From contig NZ_AKJS01000190.1 of NCBI RefSeq assembly GCF_000282215.1, positions 1 to 64,000 on the forward strand: DNA of 64,000 nucleotides, read 5' to 3'. Each line of letters begins with the position of its first letter. Position 1 is the stretch's first letter. Position numbers and translations under genes: made by a program. This document shows, one piece after another, positions 26,444-34,866 of this stretch. The notes below the pieces were generated by a model that was given only the letters and a program-made list of their open reading frames with translations, was not told the origin of the DNA and did not search any database. The stretch comes from Pseudomonas sp. GM21. Its GTDB lineage: Bacteria > Pseudomonadota > Gammaproteobacteria > Pseudomonadales > Pseudomonadaceae.

Positions 26444-26454
26444 GAGCCCTGAAA

Positions 26455-27246
26455 TCAGGACTGACTGGTTGGCGTCGTTGCTGGCGCTACAGTCGGGGTT
26501 ACAGCAGGGGTCGGCGCGGTTGAAGAGTTCGATGCACTGACCGGTGCGGCCGGAGTTGCCGGCTTGGCAGCTGCCACTGCTGGTTTTGGTGCGGCGGCTT
26601 TCGGCGCTGCCGGTTTTTTCACCACGGGCTTCTTCGCTGCAGCAGGTTTTGCTGCTGGCTTGGCTGCCGGTTTGGCAGCAGGTTTAGCAGCAACCGGTTT
26701 GGCCGCTGGCTTGGCTGCGGCAGTTTTGGCTGCAGGCTTGGCCGCTGGTTTGGCAGCTGCTTTTGCCAGTGGCTTGGCAGCGGTTTTAGCCGCTGGTTTT
26801 GCCGCTGCGGTTTTCGCCGCTACAGGCGCAACCTTGGCACCGGTGAGTTTTTCGATTTGCTTGGTCAGCGTGTCGACCTTGCTGTGCAGTGCTTTCACTT
26901 CGTTGCGGCTCGGTACACCGAGGCGCGAAATGGCGCTGTTCAGACGCTTGTCGAAAGCCCCTTCCAGCTCGTCCCACTTGCCCAGTGCACGATCTTTAAC
27001 GCCAGTGATACGTGACTTGGCCGAAGTAGCAGAATCCTTGGCGGCGTCGACTTTCTTGCCGACAGCGTTCTTGGTGAGCTTCTCGGCTTTCTCGCCGTCT
27101 TTGACCAATGTATCGAAGAGCTTGCTGCCGTCAGTGTCGATCTTCGAGTACACGCCTAAACCAGCCAGCCAGATTTTGCGGGAGTAGTCTTCGACTTTCC
27201 CGATCCACGAGCTGCCTTCTTTTTCGGTGTTCTTTTTACCAGCCAT
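26455..27246 (-). CDS. phaF: PHA granule-associated phasin PhaF (histone-like tail)
   Basis: PhaF coats PHA granules and, through its basic tail, binds DNA and helps distribute granules at division. The 263-residue protein has an N-terminal phasin domain (SRKIWLAGLGVYSK; LNSAISRLGVPSRNEV) with a leucine-zipper-like segment (about 115-135), then some 100 residues of AAKPAAKP-type Ala/Lys/Pro repeats like histone H1, and a Thr/Pro-rich end. It follows phaI by ten bases on the minus strand. Confidence 0.96.
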   Translation of the reverse strand: MAGKKNTEKEGSSWIGKVEDYSRKIWLAGLGVYSKIDTDGSKLFDTLVKDGEKAEKLTKNAVGKKVDAAKDSATSAKSRITGVKDRALGKWDELEGAFDKRLNSAISRLGVPSRNEVKALHSKVDTLTKQIEKLTGAKVAPVAAKTAAAKPAAKTAAKPLAKAAAKPAAKPAAKTAAAKPAAKPVAAKPAAKPAAKPAAKPAAAKKPVVKKPAAPKAAAPKPAVAAAKPATPAAPVSASNSSTAPTPAVTPTVAPATTPTSQS

Positions 27247-27256
27247 CCCGTTCTCC

Positions 27257-27679
27257 TTAAGATTTACGCGCGACGCGTTCGAGCAATGCCGTCAGCTCAT
27301 CGAGCTTAGCAGAGAGTGTCTCAACGTCATGTTTAGACGGAATGCCGATACGATTCAAGGCACTTGCGACACGCGAGTCAAAAGCCTTCTCGACCTTGTC
27401 GAGTTGAACTTCGACCTTGCCTTTGAAAGTACTCACTTCACTCTTGGCTTCAACGATCTCGGCATTGGCGGCTTCAAGTTTTTCGGCCACTACTTTTTTG
27501 CCTTTCTTTTCAACAGTTTGACCAGCCTTGATCAACTCTTGAAAGTACTCGCCACCCTCTTGACCGACCTTGGTGTAGGCACCCAGGCCTGCTAGCCAGA
27601 TCTTGCGGGCATAGGATTTAACGTCGCCCAGTGCAGTGGTCGATGCGTCGATTTTTTTCTTCAAAATTACTTTGGCCAT
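27257..27679 (-). CDS. phaI: PHA granule-associated phasin PhaI
   Basis: PhaI is the small phasin partner of PhaF. The 140-residue protein shares with it the motif YARKIWLAGLGAYTK and RIGIPSKHDVE but lacks the Ala/Lys tail. The ATG at 27679 (MAKVILKKK) is the family start and has AGGTG upstream; the open frame continues 20 codons further without similarity. First gene of phaIF. Its promoter lies in 27680-27812; no operator was identified by eye. Confidence 0.96.
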   Translation of the reverse strand: MAKVILKKKIDASTTALGDVKSYARKIWLAGLGAYTKVGQEGGEYFQELIKAGQTVEKKGKKVVAEKLEAANAEIVEAKSEVSTFKGKVEVQLDKVEKAFDSRVASALNRIGIPSKHDVETLSAKLDELTALLERVARKS

Positions 27680-27812
27680 GGTGCACCTCACGCTCAGAAG
27701 GTTTGAGGAACGGCCCGCGAAAGTGTCGGGCTTGGGCACAAAGTAGGGAGAAAAATTAGAAACGGCACCCTAACAACTGACATAAACCTTCGGGAGCACC
27801 ACAACAAAAAAT

Positions 27813-27903
27813 TGTGGGAGCGAGCCTGCTCGCGATAGCGGTCCATCATCCGACTTAGATGTCGACTGACACTCCGTCATCGCGAGCAGGCTCGCTCCCA
27901 CAG
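27813..27903. repeat. REPIN upstream of phaI
   Basis: TGTGGGAGCGAGCCTGCTCG and its reverse complement CGAGCAGGCTCGCTCCCACA flank a spacer with ATGTCGACTGACAC. It is a symmetric REP doublet between phaI and the next gene. Confidence 0.9.
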
Positions 27904-27930
27904 GGATCTCGATTCACAAAAGGAACGGGA

Positions 27931-28206
27931 TCAGACCAACGCTTTATCGAGGGCCTTTTCGATTTCCGATTTGATCATGCCGCTCATGGCCGACATCATC
28001 AGCCCCAATTCCACATCGACGCGAATCGAATCCTCGCTGACATGCACCGCGCCTTTGACGCCCGAGCGCTTGAGGTTCAGCGTGTCACCGGACCACTGCG
28101 GCTCCAGGCCATATTGATCGGACAGTTTCTGCGCCAGCATGTTGGCCTTCTCGCGGGCCGCTTCCTTACCCAGGCCGTGGGCACGTTCAACACTAATACG
28201 GGCCAT
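27931..28206 (-). CDS. polyhydroxyalkanoic acid system family protein
   Basis: The 91-residue protein (MARISVERAHGLGKEAAREK...) matches the small PHA-system family found next to phaFI in pseudomonads; the biochemical role is not established. It has an SRPBCC-like beginning with an amphipathic helix and ends in a basic helix (SEIEKALDKALV). It is encoded upstream of phaI on the same strand, separated by a REPIN. Confidence 0.88.
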   Translation of the reverse strand: MARISVERAHGLGKEAAREKANMLAQKLSDQYGLEPQWSGDTLNLKRSGVKGAVHVSEDSIRVDVELGLMMSAMSGMIKSEIEKALDKALV

Positions 28207-28361
28207 CGAATGACTCCTGCTTTGTGGATACTTTCCTGAAGCATCTTGACCATTGCTGCGTCAAAACGTCCCGGTGGTTGCCCATCTTACCTTCAGCCTT
28301 GCCAAGACAAAGCATGCCTTGGGGATTAGAATGTCCCGCATTCTCTTCTGGTGACAGCGAT

Positions 28362-29132
28362 ATGACTGATCAGCGCAAAGGCAGCGATGCCGAACCCACC
28401 ACTCACTTCGGTTTCAAAAACGTTCCGGAAAGCCAAAAAGCGGAAAAAGTCGCTGAGGTTTTCCACTCCGTAGCCGCCAAGTACGACTTGATGAACGACC
28501 TCTTGTCGGGCGGCATGCACCGTTTGTGGAAGCGTTTCGCGATCGAGCTTTCGGGCGTGCGCACCGGCAATCGCGTGCTGGACATCGCTGGCGGTACAGG
28601 CGACCTGACCAAAAAATTCTCGCACCTCGTCGGCCCGACCGGCCAGGTGGTGTTGGCCGACATCAACGAATCCATGCTCAAGGTCGGTCGTGACCGCCTG
28701 CTGGACCTCGGTGTGGCCGGCAATGTCGAATTTGTTCAGGCAGACGCTGAAAAGCTGCCGTTCCCGGACAATCACTTCGACTGCGTGACCATCGCCTTCG
28801 GCCTGCGCAACGTGACGCACAAGGAAGACGCACTGCGTTCGATGCTGCGCGTACTCAAGCCTGGCGGTCGTCTGCTGGTATTGGAGTTCTCCAAGCCGAC
28901 CAACGCGCTGATGTCCAAAGCCTACGATGCCTATTCGTTCGCGTTCATGCCGCTGATGGGCAAGCTGATCACCAACGACTCGGAAAGCTATCGCTACCTG
29001 GCCGAATCGATCCGCATGCACCCGAATCAGGAAACCCTGAAGTCGATGATGGTCGAGGCCGGTTTCGACCGCGTGACCTACCACAACATGACGGCAGGCA
29101 TCGTCGCCCTGCACCGTGGCATCAAACCCTGA
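28362..29132 (+). CDS. ubiE: ubiquinone/menaquinone biosynthesis C-methyltransferase
   Basis: UbiE is the SAM-dependent C-methyltransferase of ubiquinone synthesis. The 256-residue protein has the family motif YDLMNDLLSGGMHRLWK, the SAM loop VLDIAGGTGDLT and AFGLRNVTHKEDAL. ATG 28362 is preferred (MTDQRKGSD) over the longer frame that reaches back 46 codons. The stop overlaps the ubiJ start by one base (TGATG). First gene of ubiEJB. Confidence 0.97.
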   Translation: MTDQRKGSDAEPTTHFGFKNVPESQKAEKVAEVFHSVAAKYDLMNDLLSGGMHRLWKRFAIELSGVRTGNRVLDIAGGTGDLTKKFSHLVGPTGQVVLADINESMLKVGRDRLLDLGVAGNVEFVQADAEKLPFPDNHFDCVTIAFGLRNVTHKEDALRSMLRVLKPGGRLLVLEFSKPTNALMSKAYDAYSFAFMPLMGKLITNDSESYRYLAESIRMHPNQETLKSMMVEAGFDRVTYHNMTAGIVALHRGIKP

Positions 29133-29755
29133 TGTTGCTGGCCGGTCTGCTCGCCAGCGTTGAACTCGGCCTTAACCGGGTGCTGCGTCTCGACAGCACA
29201 GCGCTGCCGCGGCTGGCGCATTTGAGCGGCCGGGTGATTGCCGTCGACTGTCGCAGCCCGGCGTTGCAGCTGTTCATCTTGCCCAGTGACGAAGGCCTGA
29301 TGCTGGCCGCTCATTGGGAAACCGGCGCCGACTGCACCTTGCGCGCACCGGCTTCCAGCCTGTTGAAACTGGCGATGAGCACGGACAAGACCTCGGTCCT
29401 GCATGGCCCTGAAGTCGAACTCGACGGTGACAGCGGCGTGCTGCTGGAACTGGCGGCGATCCTTCAGGACCTGGAGCTGGACTGGGAGTACGAACTCTCA
29501 CGCTGGCTGGGCCCGGTGGCCACGCAACTGGTCGGCGGCCACCTGCGCAGCCGCGCACGCTGGTATCAGCAAGGGTTTGCCAGCCTGGGCCAAAACCTGG
29601 GCGAATACCTTGCAGAAGAGTCGCGCACCCTCGTCGGTCAGCGCGAAGCCGAAGCCCGATTCAGTGAACTGGACCAGATCAAACTCGATCTGGAACGTCT
29701 CGAGGCGCACTTCGAGCGCCTTTCCCGATCCCTCGACCCAAGCGATAACGCATGA
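29132..29755 (+). CDS. ubiJ: ubiquinone biosynthesis accessory factor UbiJ (SCP2 domain)
   Basis: UbiJ is a soluble accessory protein with a lipid-binding SCP2 domain (about residues 15-110) needed for aerobic ubiquinone synthesis, probably by organising the Ubi enzymes around the hydrophobic intermediate. The 207-residue product ends with an acidic/basic coiled coil (EAEARFSELDQIKLDLERLE). It overlaps both ubiE (one base) and ubiB (four bases). Confidence 0.94.
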   Translation: MLLAGLLASVELGLNRVLRLDSTALPRLAHLSGRVIAVDCRSPALQLFILPSDEGLMLAAHWETGADCTLRAPASSLLKLAMSTDKTSVLHGPEVELDGDSGVLLELAAILQDLELDWEYELSRWLGPVATQLVGGHLRSRARWYQQGFASLGQNLGEYLAEESRTLVGQREAEARFSELDQIKLDLERLEAHFERLSRSLDPSDNA

Positions 29756-31356
29756 AGCTGCTTGCCGTCCGCCGTTTGTTGCGCATCCAGCGCGTTGTGA
29801 TTCGTTACCGCCTCGATGACCTGCTGTTTGCCCTGCCGCTGCCCTGGTTCCTGCTGGCACTGCGGTACGCGCTGCCGTGGCGCTGGTTCCCGCGCAAGAC
29901 GCTGGACTTGAGCCGTGGCGCGCGATTGCGCCTGGCGTTGCAGGACCTTGGACCGATTTTCATCAAGTTCGGGCAGATTCTCTCCACCCGCCGTGACCTG
30001 TTGCCGGAAGACATCGCCGATGAGCTGATGAAGCTGCAGGACCGCGTGCCGCCGTTCGACTCGCAAGTGTCGGTCAAGCTGATCGAAGAACAGCTCGGCA
30101 AAAAGATCAGTGAAGTGTTCAGTCGCTTCGACGTCGAGCCCCTGGCGTCCGCCTCGGTGGCGCAGGTGCATGCCGCGCAGCTGAAAACCGGCGAGGAAGT
30201 GGTGGTCAAGGTGATCCGCCCAGGCCTCAAACCGATTATTGCCCAGGATCTGGCGTGGCTGTTCATTCTGGCCCGCGCCGCCGAAAAGCTCTCGGCCGAC
30301 GCGCGCCTGCTGCACCCGGTGGACGTGGTCAGCGACTACGAAAAAACCATCTATGACGAACTCGACCTGCTGCGCGAAGCGGCCAACGCCAGTCAGTTGA
30401 AGCGTAACTTCGAAGGCTCGCCGCTGCTGTACGTGCCGCAAGTCTATTGGGACTGGTGCCGGCCGAAAGTGTTGGTGATGGAACGTATCTACGGCATCCA
30501 GGTCACCGACCTGACGACGCTCGCCGACCAGCGCACGGACATGAAAATGCTGGCTGAGCGTGGCGTGGAGATTTTCTTCACCCAGGTGTTCCGTGACAGT
30601 TTCTTCCATGCCGACATGCACCCCGGCAACATCTTCGTCAGCACCGTCAATCCGTGGAGCCCGCAGTACATTGCGATCGACTGCGGCATCGTCGGCAGCC
30701 TGACGCCGGAAGATCAGGACTACCTGGCGCGCAACCTCTTTGCCTTCTTCAAGCGTGACTACCGTCGCGTGGCGCAATTGCACATCGATTCGGGCTGGGT
30801 GCCGGCGGAAACCAAACTCAACGAATTCGAAGCGGCGATCCGCACCGTGTGCGAGCCGATTTTCGAAAAACCGTTAAAAGATATTTCCTTCGGCCAGGTG
30901 CTGATGCGCCTGTTCCAGACCGCCCGACGCTTCAATATGGAAGTGCAGCCGCAGCTGGTATTGCTGCAAAAAACCCTGTTGAACATCGAAGGCCTGGGCC
31001 GTCAGCTCTACCCGGACCTGGACTTGTGGAACACCGCGCAACCGTTCCTTGAACGCTGGATGCGCGAGCGTGTCAGCCCTAAAGCCTTGCTCGGCAACGT
31101 GCAAAGCCAGTTCGAACAGTTGCCGCACCTGGCCAACATGGCCCGCGACCTGCTCGAACGCATGTCCCAACCCCACGCCTACGACCCGCCACCCCCGTGG
31201 CACCGACGTCGTGACGACTGGTTCCTGCGGCTGCTCGGCACGGCCCATCTGGCCGGTGGCGCGATCCTCGCCGCCGGGGGGCCGCTGAACCAAATGGCTT
31301 ATTGGCCGGCCGGGATCATGATGGCCGTCGGTTTGTATCTGGTCGTTCGCCGATAG
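29752..31356 (+). CDS. ubiB: ubiquinone biosynthesis regulatory protein kinase-like UbiB
   Basis: UbiB is an atypical ABC1/ADCK-type kinase-like ATPase of ubiquinone synthesis. The 534-residue protein has the KxGQ motif (FIKFGQILSTRRDLLP), the Ala-rich loop LASASVAQVHAA, catalytic HADMHPGNIF and AIDCGIVG, and two C-terminal membrane helices (about 495-532). It overlaps ubiJ by four bases. Confidence 0.97.
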   Translation: MKLLAVRRLLRIQRVVIRYRLDDLLFALPLPWFLLALRYALPWRWFPRKTLDLSRGARLRLALQDLGPIFIKFGQILSTRRDLLPEDIADELMKLQDRVPPFDSQVSVKLIEEQLGKKISEVFSRFDVEPLASASVAQVHAAQLKTGEEVVVKVIRPGLKPIIAQDLAWLFILARAAEKLSADARLLHPVDVVSDYEKTIYDELDLLREAANASQLKRNFEGSPLLYVPQVYWDWCRPKVLVMERIYGIQVTDLTTLADQRTDMKMLAERGVEIFFTQVFRDSFFHADMHPGNIFVSTVNPWSPQYIAIDCGIVGSLTPEDQDYLARNLFAFFKRDYRRVAQLHIDSGWVPAETKLNEFEAAIRTVCEPIFEKPLKDISFGQVLMRLFQTARRFNMEVQPQLVLLQKTLLNIEGLGRQLYPDLDLWNTAQPFLERWMRERVSPKALLGNVQSQFEQLPHLANMARDLLERMSQPHAYDPPPPWHRRRDDWFLRLLGTAHLAGGAILAAGGPLNQMAYWPAGIMMAVGLYLVVRR

Positions 31357-31363
31357 CACGAAT

Positions 31364-31502
31364 CAGCTGCAAGTTATAAGCTTCAAGCGATGTTCGCAGC
31401 ACTCACGTTTGATTCACGCCTGTAGATATGCGCGTTGCACCTTACGAAAGACAGACGCACACTGGCTTTTACTTGCCGCTTAAAGCTAAAAGCTTGGAGC
31501 TG
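31364..31502. repeat. CAAGCT-rich inverted repeat, copy 3 (ubiB-hisI)
   Basis: The left arm CAGCTGCAAGTTATAAGCTT and right arm AAAGCTAAAAGCTTGGAGCT are imperfect reverse complements with about 83 bases between the arms. Longer and more diverged than copies 1 and 2. Confidence 0.6.
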
Positions 31503-31517
31503 CTTCAGGAACTGAAG

Positions 31518-31919
31518 ATGAAAAACTGGCTGGACGAGATCAAGTGGGACGCTGATGGCCTGGTGCCCGCGATTGCCCAGGATTACAAAACCGGGCGCGT
31601 CCTGATGATGGCCTGGATGAACCGTGAAGCGCTGGAACTCACCGCTTCGGAGAATCGTGCCATTTACTGGTCACGCTCCCGTGGCAAGCTGTGGCGCAAG
31701 GGCGAAGAGTCCGGCCACGTGCAAACCCTGCATGAGATGCGCCTGGACTGCGACGCCGATGTGATCATCCTGATGGTGGAGCAAATTGGCGACATCGCTT
31801 GCCATACCGGCCGCCAAAGCTGCTTCTACCGTGTCTTCGAGAACGGCGACTGGAAAACCGTCGACCCGGTGCTCAAGGACCCGCACGCCATCTACTCCGC
31901 AGGACACACCCATGAGTGA
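31518..31919 (+). CDS. hisI: phosphoribosyl-AMP cyclohydrolase
   Basis: HisI opens the purine ring of phosphoribosyl-AMP, step three of histidine biosynthesis. The 133-residue single-domain enzyme has VLMMAWMNREAL, the metal ligands DCDAD and the Cys-rich ACHTGRQSCFYR. ATG 31518 is chosen; the 30 codons before it lie in the repeat. The stop overlaps hisE by eight bases, so both steps are coupled though encoded by separate genes, not a fused hisIE. Confidence 0.96.
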   Translation: MKNWLDEIKWDADGLVPAIAQDYKTGRVLMMAWMNREALELTASENRAIYWSRSRGKLWRKGEESGHVQTLHEMRLDCDADVIILMVEQIGDIACHTGRQSCFYRVFENGDWKTVDPVLKDPHAIYSAGHTHE

Positions 31920-32244
31920 CACGTTGACCCGCCTGGCCCAAGTGCTGGAAGAGCGCAAAGGCGCTGCCGCCGACAGTTCGTATGTCGCCAGCCTGTACCA
32001 CAAGGGCTTGAACAAGATTCTGGAAAAAGTCGGCGAAGAGTCGGTCGAAACCATCATCGCCGCCAAGGATGCCGCCATCAGTGGCGACTGCAGCGATGTG
32101 ATCTACGAGACCGCCGATTTGTGGTTCCACAGCATGGTCATGCTCGCCCAACTGGGCCAACATCCACAGGCTGTACTCGATGAACTGGACCGTCGTTTCG
32201 GTCTGTCCGGACACGCCGAGAAAGCCTCGCGCCCGTCCGCCTGA
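31912..32244 (+). CDS. hisE: phosphoribosyl-ATP pyrophosphatase
   Basis: HisE hydrolyses phosphoribosyl-ATP to phosphoribosyl-AMP, step two of histidine biosynthesis. The 110-residue all-alpha protein has the MazG-like metal motif EKVGEESVETIIAAKD and DVIYETADLWFHSMV. Start ATG 31912 overlaps the end of hisI. tatA follows after 25 bases. Confidence 0.96.
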   Translation: MSDTLTRLAQVLEERKGAAADSSYVASLYHKGLNKILEKVGEESVETIIAAKDAAISGDCSDVIYETADLWFHSMVMLAQLGQHPQAVLDELDRRFGLSGHAEKASRPSA

Positions 32245-32269
32245 ATAACTATTAGAGAGGAGCAGCAAC

Positions 32270-32542
32270 ATGGGCATTTTTGACTGGAAACACTGGATCG
32301 TCATCCTGGTTGTTGTCGTACTGGTATTCGGCACCAAGAAACTGAAAAACCTCGGCACTGACGTGGGCGAGTCGATCAAGGGCTTCAAGAAAGCCATGAA
32401 CGACGACGAAAAACCCGCCGATCCGACCGCTACGCCGTCCCAACCGGTACCGCCGGTTCAGCCGCAAGCCACGGTGAACCAGCCGCACACCATCGACGTG
32501 CAGGCACAAAAAGTCGAAGAGCCGATCCGCAAAGACGTGTGA
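32270..32542 (+). CDS. tatA: Sec-independent translocase protein TatA
   Basis: TatA oligomerises to form the protein-conducting element of the twin-arginine translocase. The 90-residue protein has one N-terminal membrane helix (about 6-22), the hinge FGTKKL, an amphipathic helix and a Pro-rich tail. AGAGGAG lies before the ATG. First gene of tatABC. Confidence 0.97.
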   Translation: MGIFDWKHWIVILVVVVLVFGTKKLKNLGTDVGESIKGFKKAMNDDEKPADPTATPSQPVPPVQPQATVNQPHTIDVQAQKVEEPIRKDV

Positions 32543-32552
32543 GCACTGACTA

Positions 32553-33011
32553 ATGTTTGGTATCAGCTTCTCTGAACTGCTGCTCGTCGGCCTCGTAGCC
32601 CTGCTGGTGCTGGGCCCCGAGCGCTTGCCGGGTGCTGCGCGCACCGCCGGCTTGTGGGTCGGACGCTTGAAGCGCAGCTTCAACGCGATCAAGCAGGAAG
32701 TTGAACGTGAAATCGGCGCCGACGAGATACGTCGGCAGCTGCACAACGAGCACATTCTGTCGCTGGAGCAGGAGGCGCGGAAAATGTTCTCGCCGACCCA
32801 GCAGGAGCCGACGCCGGTGGAACACGTGGGGGCGCAGACGATTCACGCGCCTGCCGCCGCCACTGAGCCTGCACCCGCGCCTGCACCTGTTTTTGCGATG
32901 GAACAACCTGCGCCCGCTGCTTCAGCAACCCCGGTAGAACCGGTAGCGCCTGCCGTCGCGCCGACCGCGCCGGCCCCTCATGACCCAACACTGCCGCCGC
33001 GAGCCCCATGA
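32553..33011 (+). CDS. tatB: Sec-independent translocase protein TatB
   Basis: TatB forms with TatC the receptor for twin-arginine signal peptides. The 152-residue protein has an N-terminal helix with conserved Glu (FSELLLVGLVALLVLGPERL), a long amphipathic helix and a Pro/Ala-rich tail. Its stop forms an ATGA overlap with an ATG at 33008, the arrangement expected for a coupled tatC start, but tatC now begins 257 bases further on, beyond an inserted inverted-repeat element. Confidence 0.96.
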   Translation: MFGISFSELLLVGLVALLVLGPERLPGAARTAGLWVGRLKRSFNAIKQEVEREIGADEIRRQLHNEHILSLEQEARKMFSPTQQEPTPVEHVGAQTIHAPAAATEPAPAPAPVFAMEQPAPAASATPVEPVAPAVAPTAPAPHDPTLPPRAP

Positions 33012-33278
33012 CAAGGGCCTGTCATCGGTCATTTCCTGTGTCGCGTTGTTGCCTGAAAGCGGGCCAGGCAAGGCGTAGGCCGCAGGGAATGGTTGTTCCC
33101 TTTCCAAGGCCTACAACGCAGCCTGGCCCGCTTTCAGGCACAACCCGGAGGGCCGGCCTGTATTTGCGCAGGGCTGCGTTACTCGTCGCTTATTTGAAAC
33201 GCCAAACTACACTCCTCGCGCCTTGCCCTGCGCAAATACAGGCTCGGCGCGACACAGGAAATGACCGATGACAGGCCC
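33012..33278. mobile_element. nested inverted-repeat element between tatB and tatC
   Basis: Three perfect inverted repeats are nested. The outer pair is 31 bases (33015-33045 with 33248-33278); inside are two side-by-side pairs of 19 bases (33051-33069 with 33121-33139, and 33156-33174 with 33225-33243). The loop of the first inner pair folds further (GGGAA/TTCCC). There is no transposase and no obvious target duplication. The right outer arm includes the tatC ribosome-binding site AGGAA and start codon. It resembles a MITE-like or structured intergenic repeat; I do not recognise the family. Confidence 0.8.
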
Positions 33279-34068
33279 TACTCTCCCCGAAAACGACCAG
33301 CACATGCCGCTGGTTTCGCACCTCACCGAGTTGCGTACCCGCCTGCTGCGTTGTGTAGCGGCGGTCTTCATCATCTTTGCCGGGTTGTTTGCCTTTACCC
33401 AGCAGATCTACACCTTCGTCTCCACGCCACTGCGCGAGTACCTGCCAGCCGGCGCGACCATGATCGCCACCGACGTGTCGTCGCCGTTCCTGACGCCACT
33501 GAAGCTGACCATGATGGTGTCGCTGTTCCTGGCGATTCCGGTGATCCTGCATCAGATCTGGGGCTTCATCGCACCGGGTTTGTACAAGCATGAGAAGCGC
33601 ATTGCCGTACCGTTGTTGATGTCCAGCATCGTGCTGTTTTACGCCGGCATGGCGTTCGCCTATTACCTGGTGTTTCCGCTGATCTTCAAGTTCTTCGCCG
33701 CCGCCACCCCGGCCGGCGTGGAAATGATGACCGACATCACCAGCTACCTCGATTTCGTCATGACGCTGTTCTTCGCCTTCGGCGTGGCGTTTGAAATTCC
33801 TGTGGCCGTGGTGCTGCTGGTATGGATCGGCGTGGTCGACGTCAAGTACCTGAAGAAAATCCGCCCTTACGTGATCATCGGTTGCTTCGTGGTCGGCATG
33901 ATCCTGACGCCGCCGGACATCTTTTCGCAGACCTTGCTGGCTGTACCCATGTGGTTGCTGTTCGAGATCGGCATCCTGTTTGGCAGCCTGATCAGCAAAC
34001 GTGGCGAGCATCCGGACGATCAACCGGTTGACGATCACAACGACCAGCCGCCAGCGACCCAACCGTGA
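33268..34068 (+). CDS. tatC: Sec-independent translocase protein TatC
   Basis: TatC is the six-helix inner-membrane core that recognises twin-arginine signals. The 266-residue protein shows MPLVSHLTELRTRLL at the N-terminus, six hydrophobic segments and the conserved SPFLTPLKLT and IPGLY-type loop (APGLYKHEKR). The ATG at 33268 has AGGAA 7 bases upstream; both lie in the right arm of the inverted repeat. The internal ATG at codon 13 is an alternative. The stop overlaps rsmE by four bases. Confidence 0.96.
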   Translation: MTGPTLPENDQHMPLVSHLTELRTRLLRCVAAVFIIFAGLFAFTQQIYTFVSTPLREYLPAGATMIATDVSSPFLTPLKLTMMVSLFLAIPVILHQIWGFIAPGLYKHEKRIAVPLLMSSIVLFYAGMAFAYYLVFPLIFKFFAAATPAGVEMMTDITSYLDFVMTLFFAFGVAFEIPVAVVLLVWIGVVDVKYLKKIRPYVIIGCFVVGMILTPPDIFSQTLLAVPMWLLFEIGILFGSLISKRGEHPDDQPVDDHNDQPPATQP

Positions 34069-34772
34069 ACCTGCTACTCCTCGAAGAAGCCGACTTCATA
34101 GCGGCCGACCGGGTGATCCTGCGTGATCGCCGGTTGACGCACATGCAGGAAGTCCACCGCTGCGAAGTCGGTGACAGCATGCGCGTCGGCAGGATCGGCG
34201 GGTTGATGGGCTCGGCAGAAGTGCTACGCCTGGACGCCGCTGAAGCCGAACTGCGGGTCACCCTCGACCAACCGCCCCCGACCAAGCTGCCATTGACCCT
34301 GGTGCTGGCCCTGCCACGCCCGAAAATGCTGCGCAGGGTGTTTCAGACCGTGGCCGCCATGGGTGTGCCACGTATCGTGCTGGTGAACAGCTACCGCGTC
34401 GAGAAGAGCTTCTGGCAAACCCCGTTTCTGGAACCCGAGGCGATTCGCGAGCAGTTGATCCTCGGCCTCGAACAGGCCCGGGACAGTGTGCTGCCGGAAA
34501 TCGTCATCGAGAAGCGCTTCAAGCCGTTCGTGGAGGACCGCCTGCCAGCGATTACCGAAGGCACCCTCGGACTGGTCGGCCATCCCGGCCAGTACCCTCC
34601 CTGCCCCCGTGGCCTGGCCGAACCGGTGACCCTGGCCATCGGCCCTGAAGGTGGCTGGATCCCTTACGAAATCGACCTGATGGGCAAGGCCGGCCTGCAA
34701 CCGGTGCAACTCGGCGAGCGCATCCTGCGCGTCGAAACCGCCGTCACCGCGCTGCTCGCCCGCCTCTTCTGA
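34065..34772 (+). CDS. rsmE: 16S rRNA (uracil-1498-N3)-methyltransferase
   Basis: RsmE methylates U1498 of 16S rRNA using SAM. The 235-residue SPOUT-class protein has a PUA-like N-terminus and the trefoil-knot SAM site LAIGPEGGW...ERILRVETAV. Start is GTG at 34065 (GTGA overlap with the tatC stop). Somewhat unusual is the internal LALPRPKMLRRVFQTVAAMG, which fits the family's LAKGDKME-like region in a divergent form. Confidence 0.92.
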   Translation: MNLLLLEEADFIAADRVILRDRRLTHMQEVHRCEVGDSMRVGRIGGLMGSAEVLRLDAAEAELRVTLDQPPPTKLPLTLVLALPRPKMLRRVFQTVAAMGVPRIVLVNSYRVEKSFWQTPFLEPEAIREQLILGLEQARDSVLPEIVIEKRFKPFVEDRLPAITEGTLGLVGHPGQYPPCPRGLAEPVTLAIGPEGGWIPYEIDLMGKAGLQPVQLGERILRVETAVTALLARLF

Positions 34773-34798
34773 CTCGCCACAGTCATTTAACCAGCGCC

Positions 34799-34825
34799 TA
34801 CAGATTCTCTCCCGCCTGCCGATAC
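34799..34825 (+). promoter_or_regulatory. FliA (sigma-28) promoter candidate of the chemoreceptor gene
   Basis: TACA at 34799-34802, exactly 15 bases, then GCCGATAC at 34818-34825 match the motility sigma-factor consensus TAAA-N15-GCCGATAA with two mismatches. It lies 41 bases before the start of the chemoreceptor gene. Confidence 0.7.
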
Positions 34826-34866
34826 AGTTCCCACAAAACCAAATCAGTGGTCCAGGGAGTTGCAGC

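Noticed and set aside
26570..26850. Short tandem repeats resembling a CRISPR or satellite array
   Set aside because: They encode the AAKPAAKP tail of PhaF in frame; there are no spacers.
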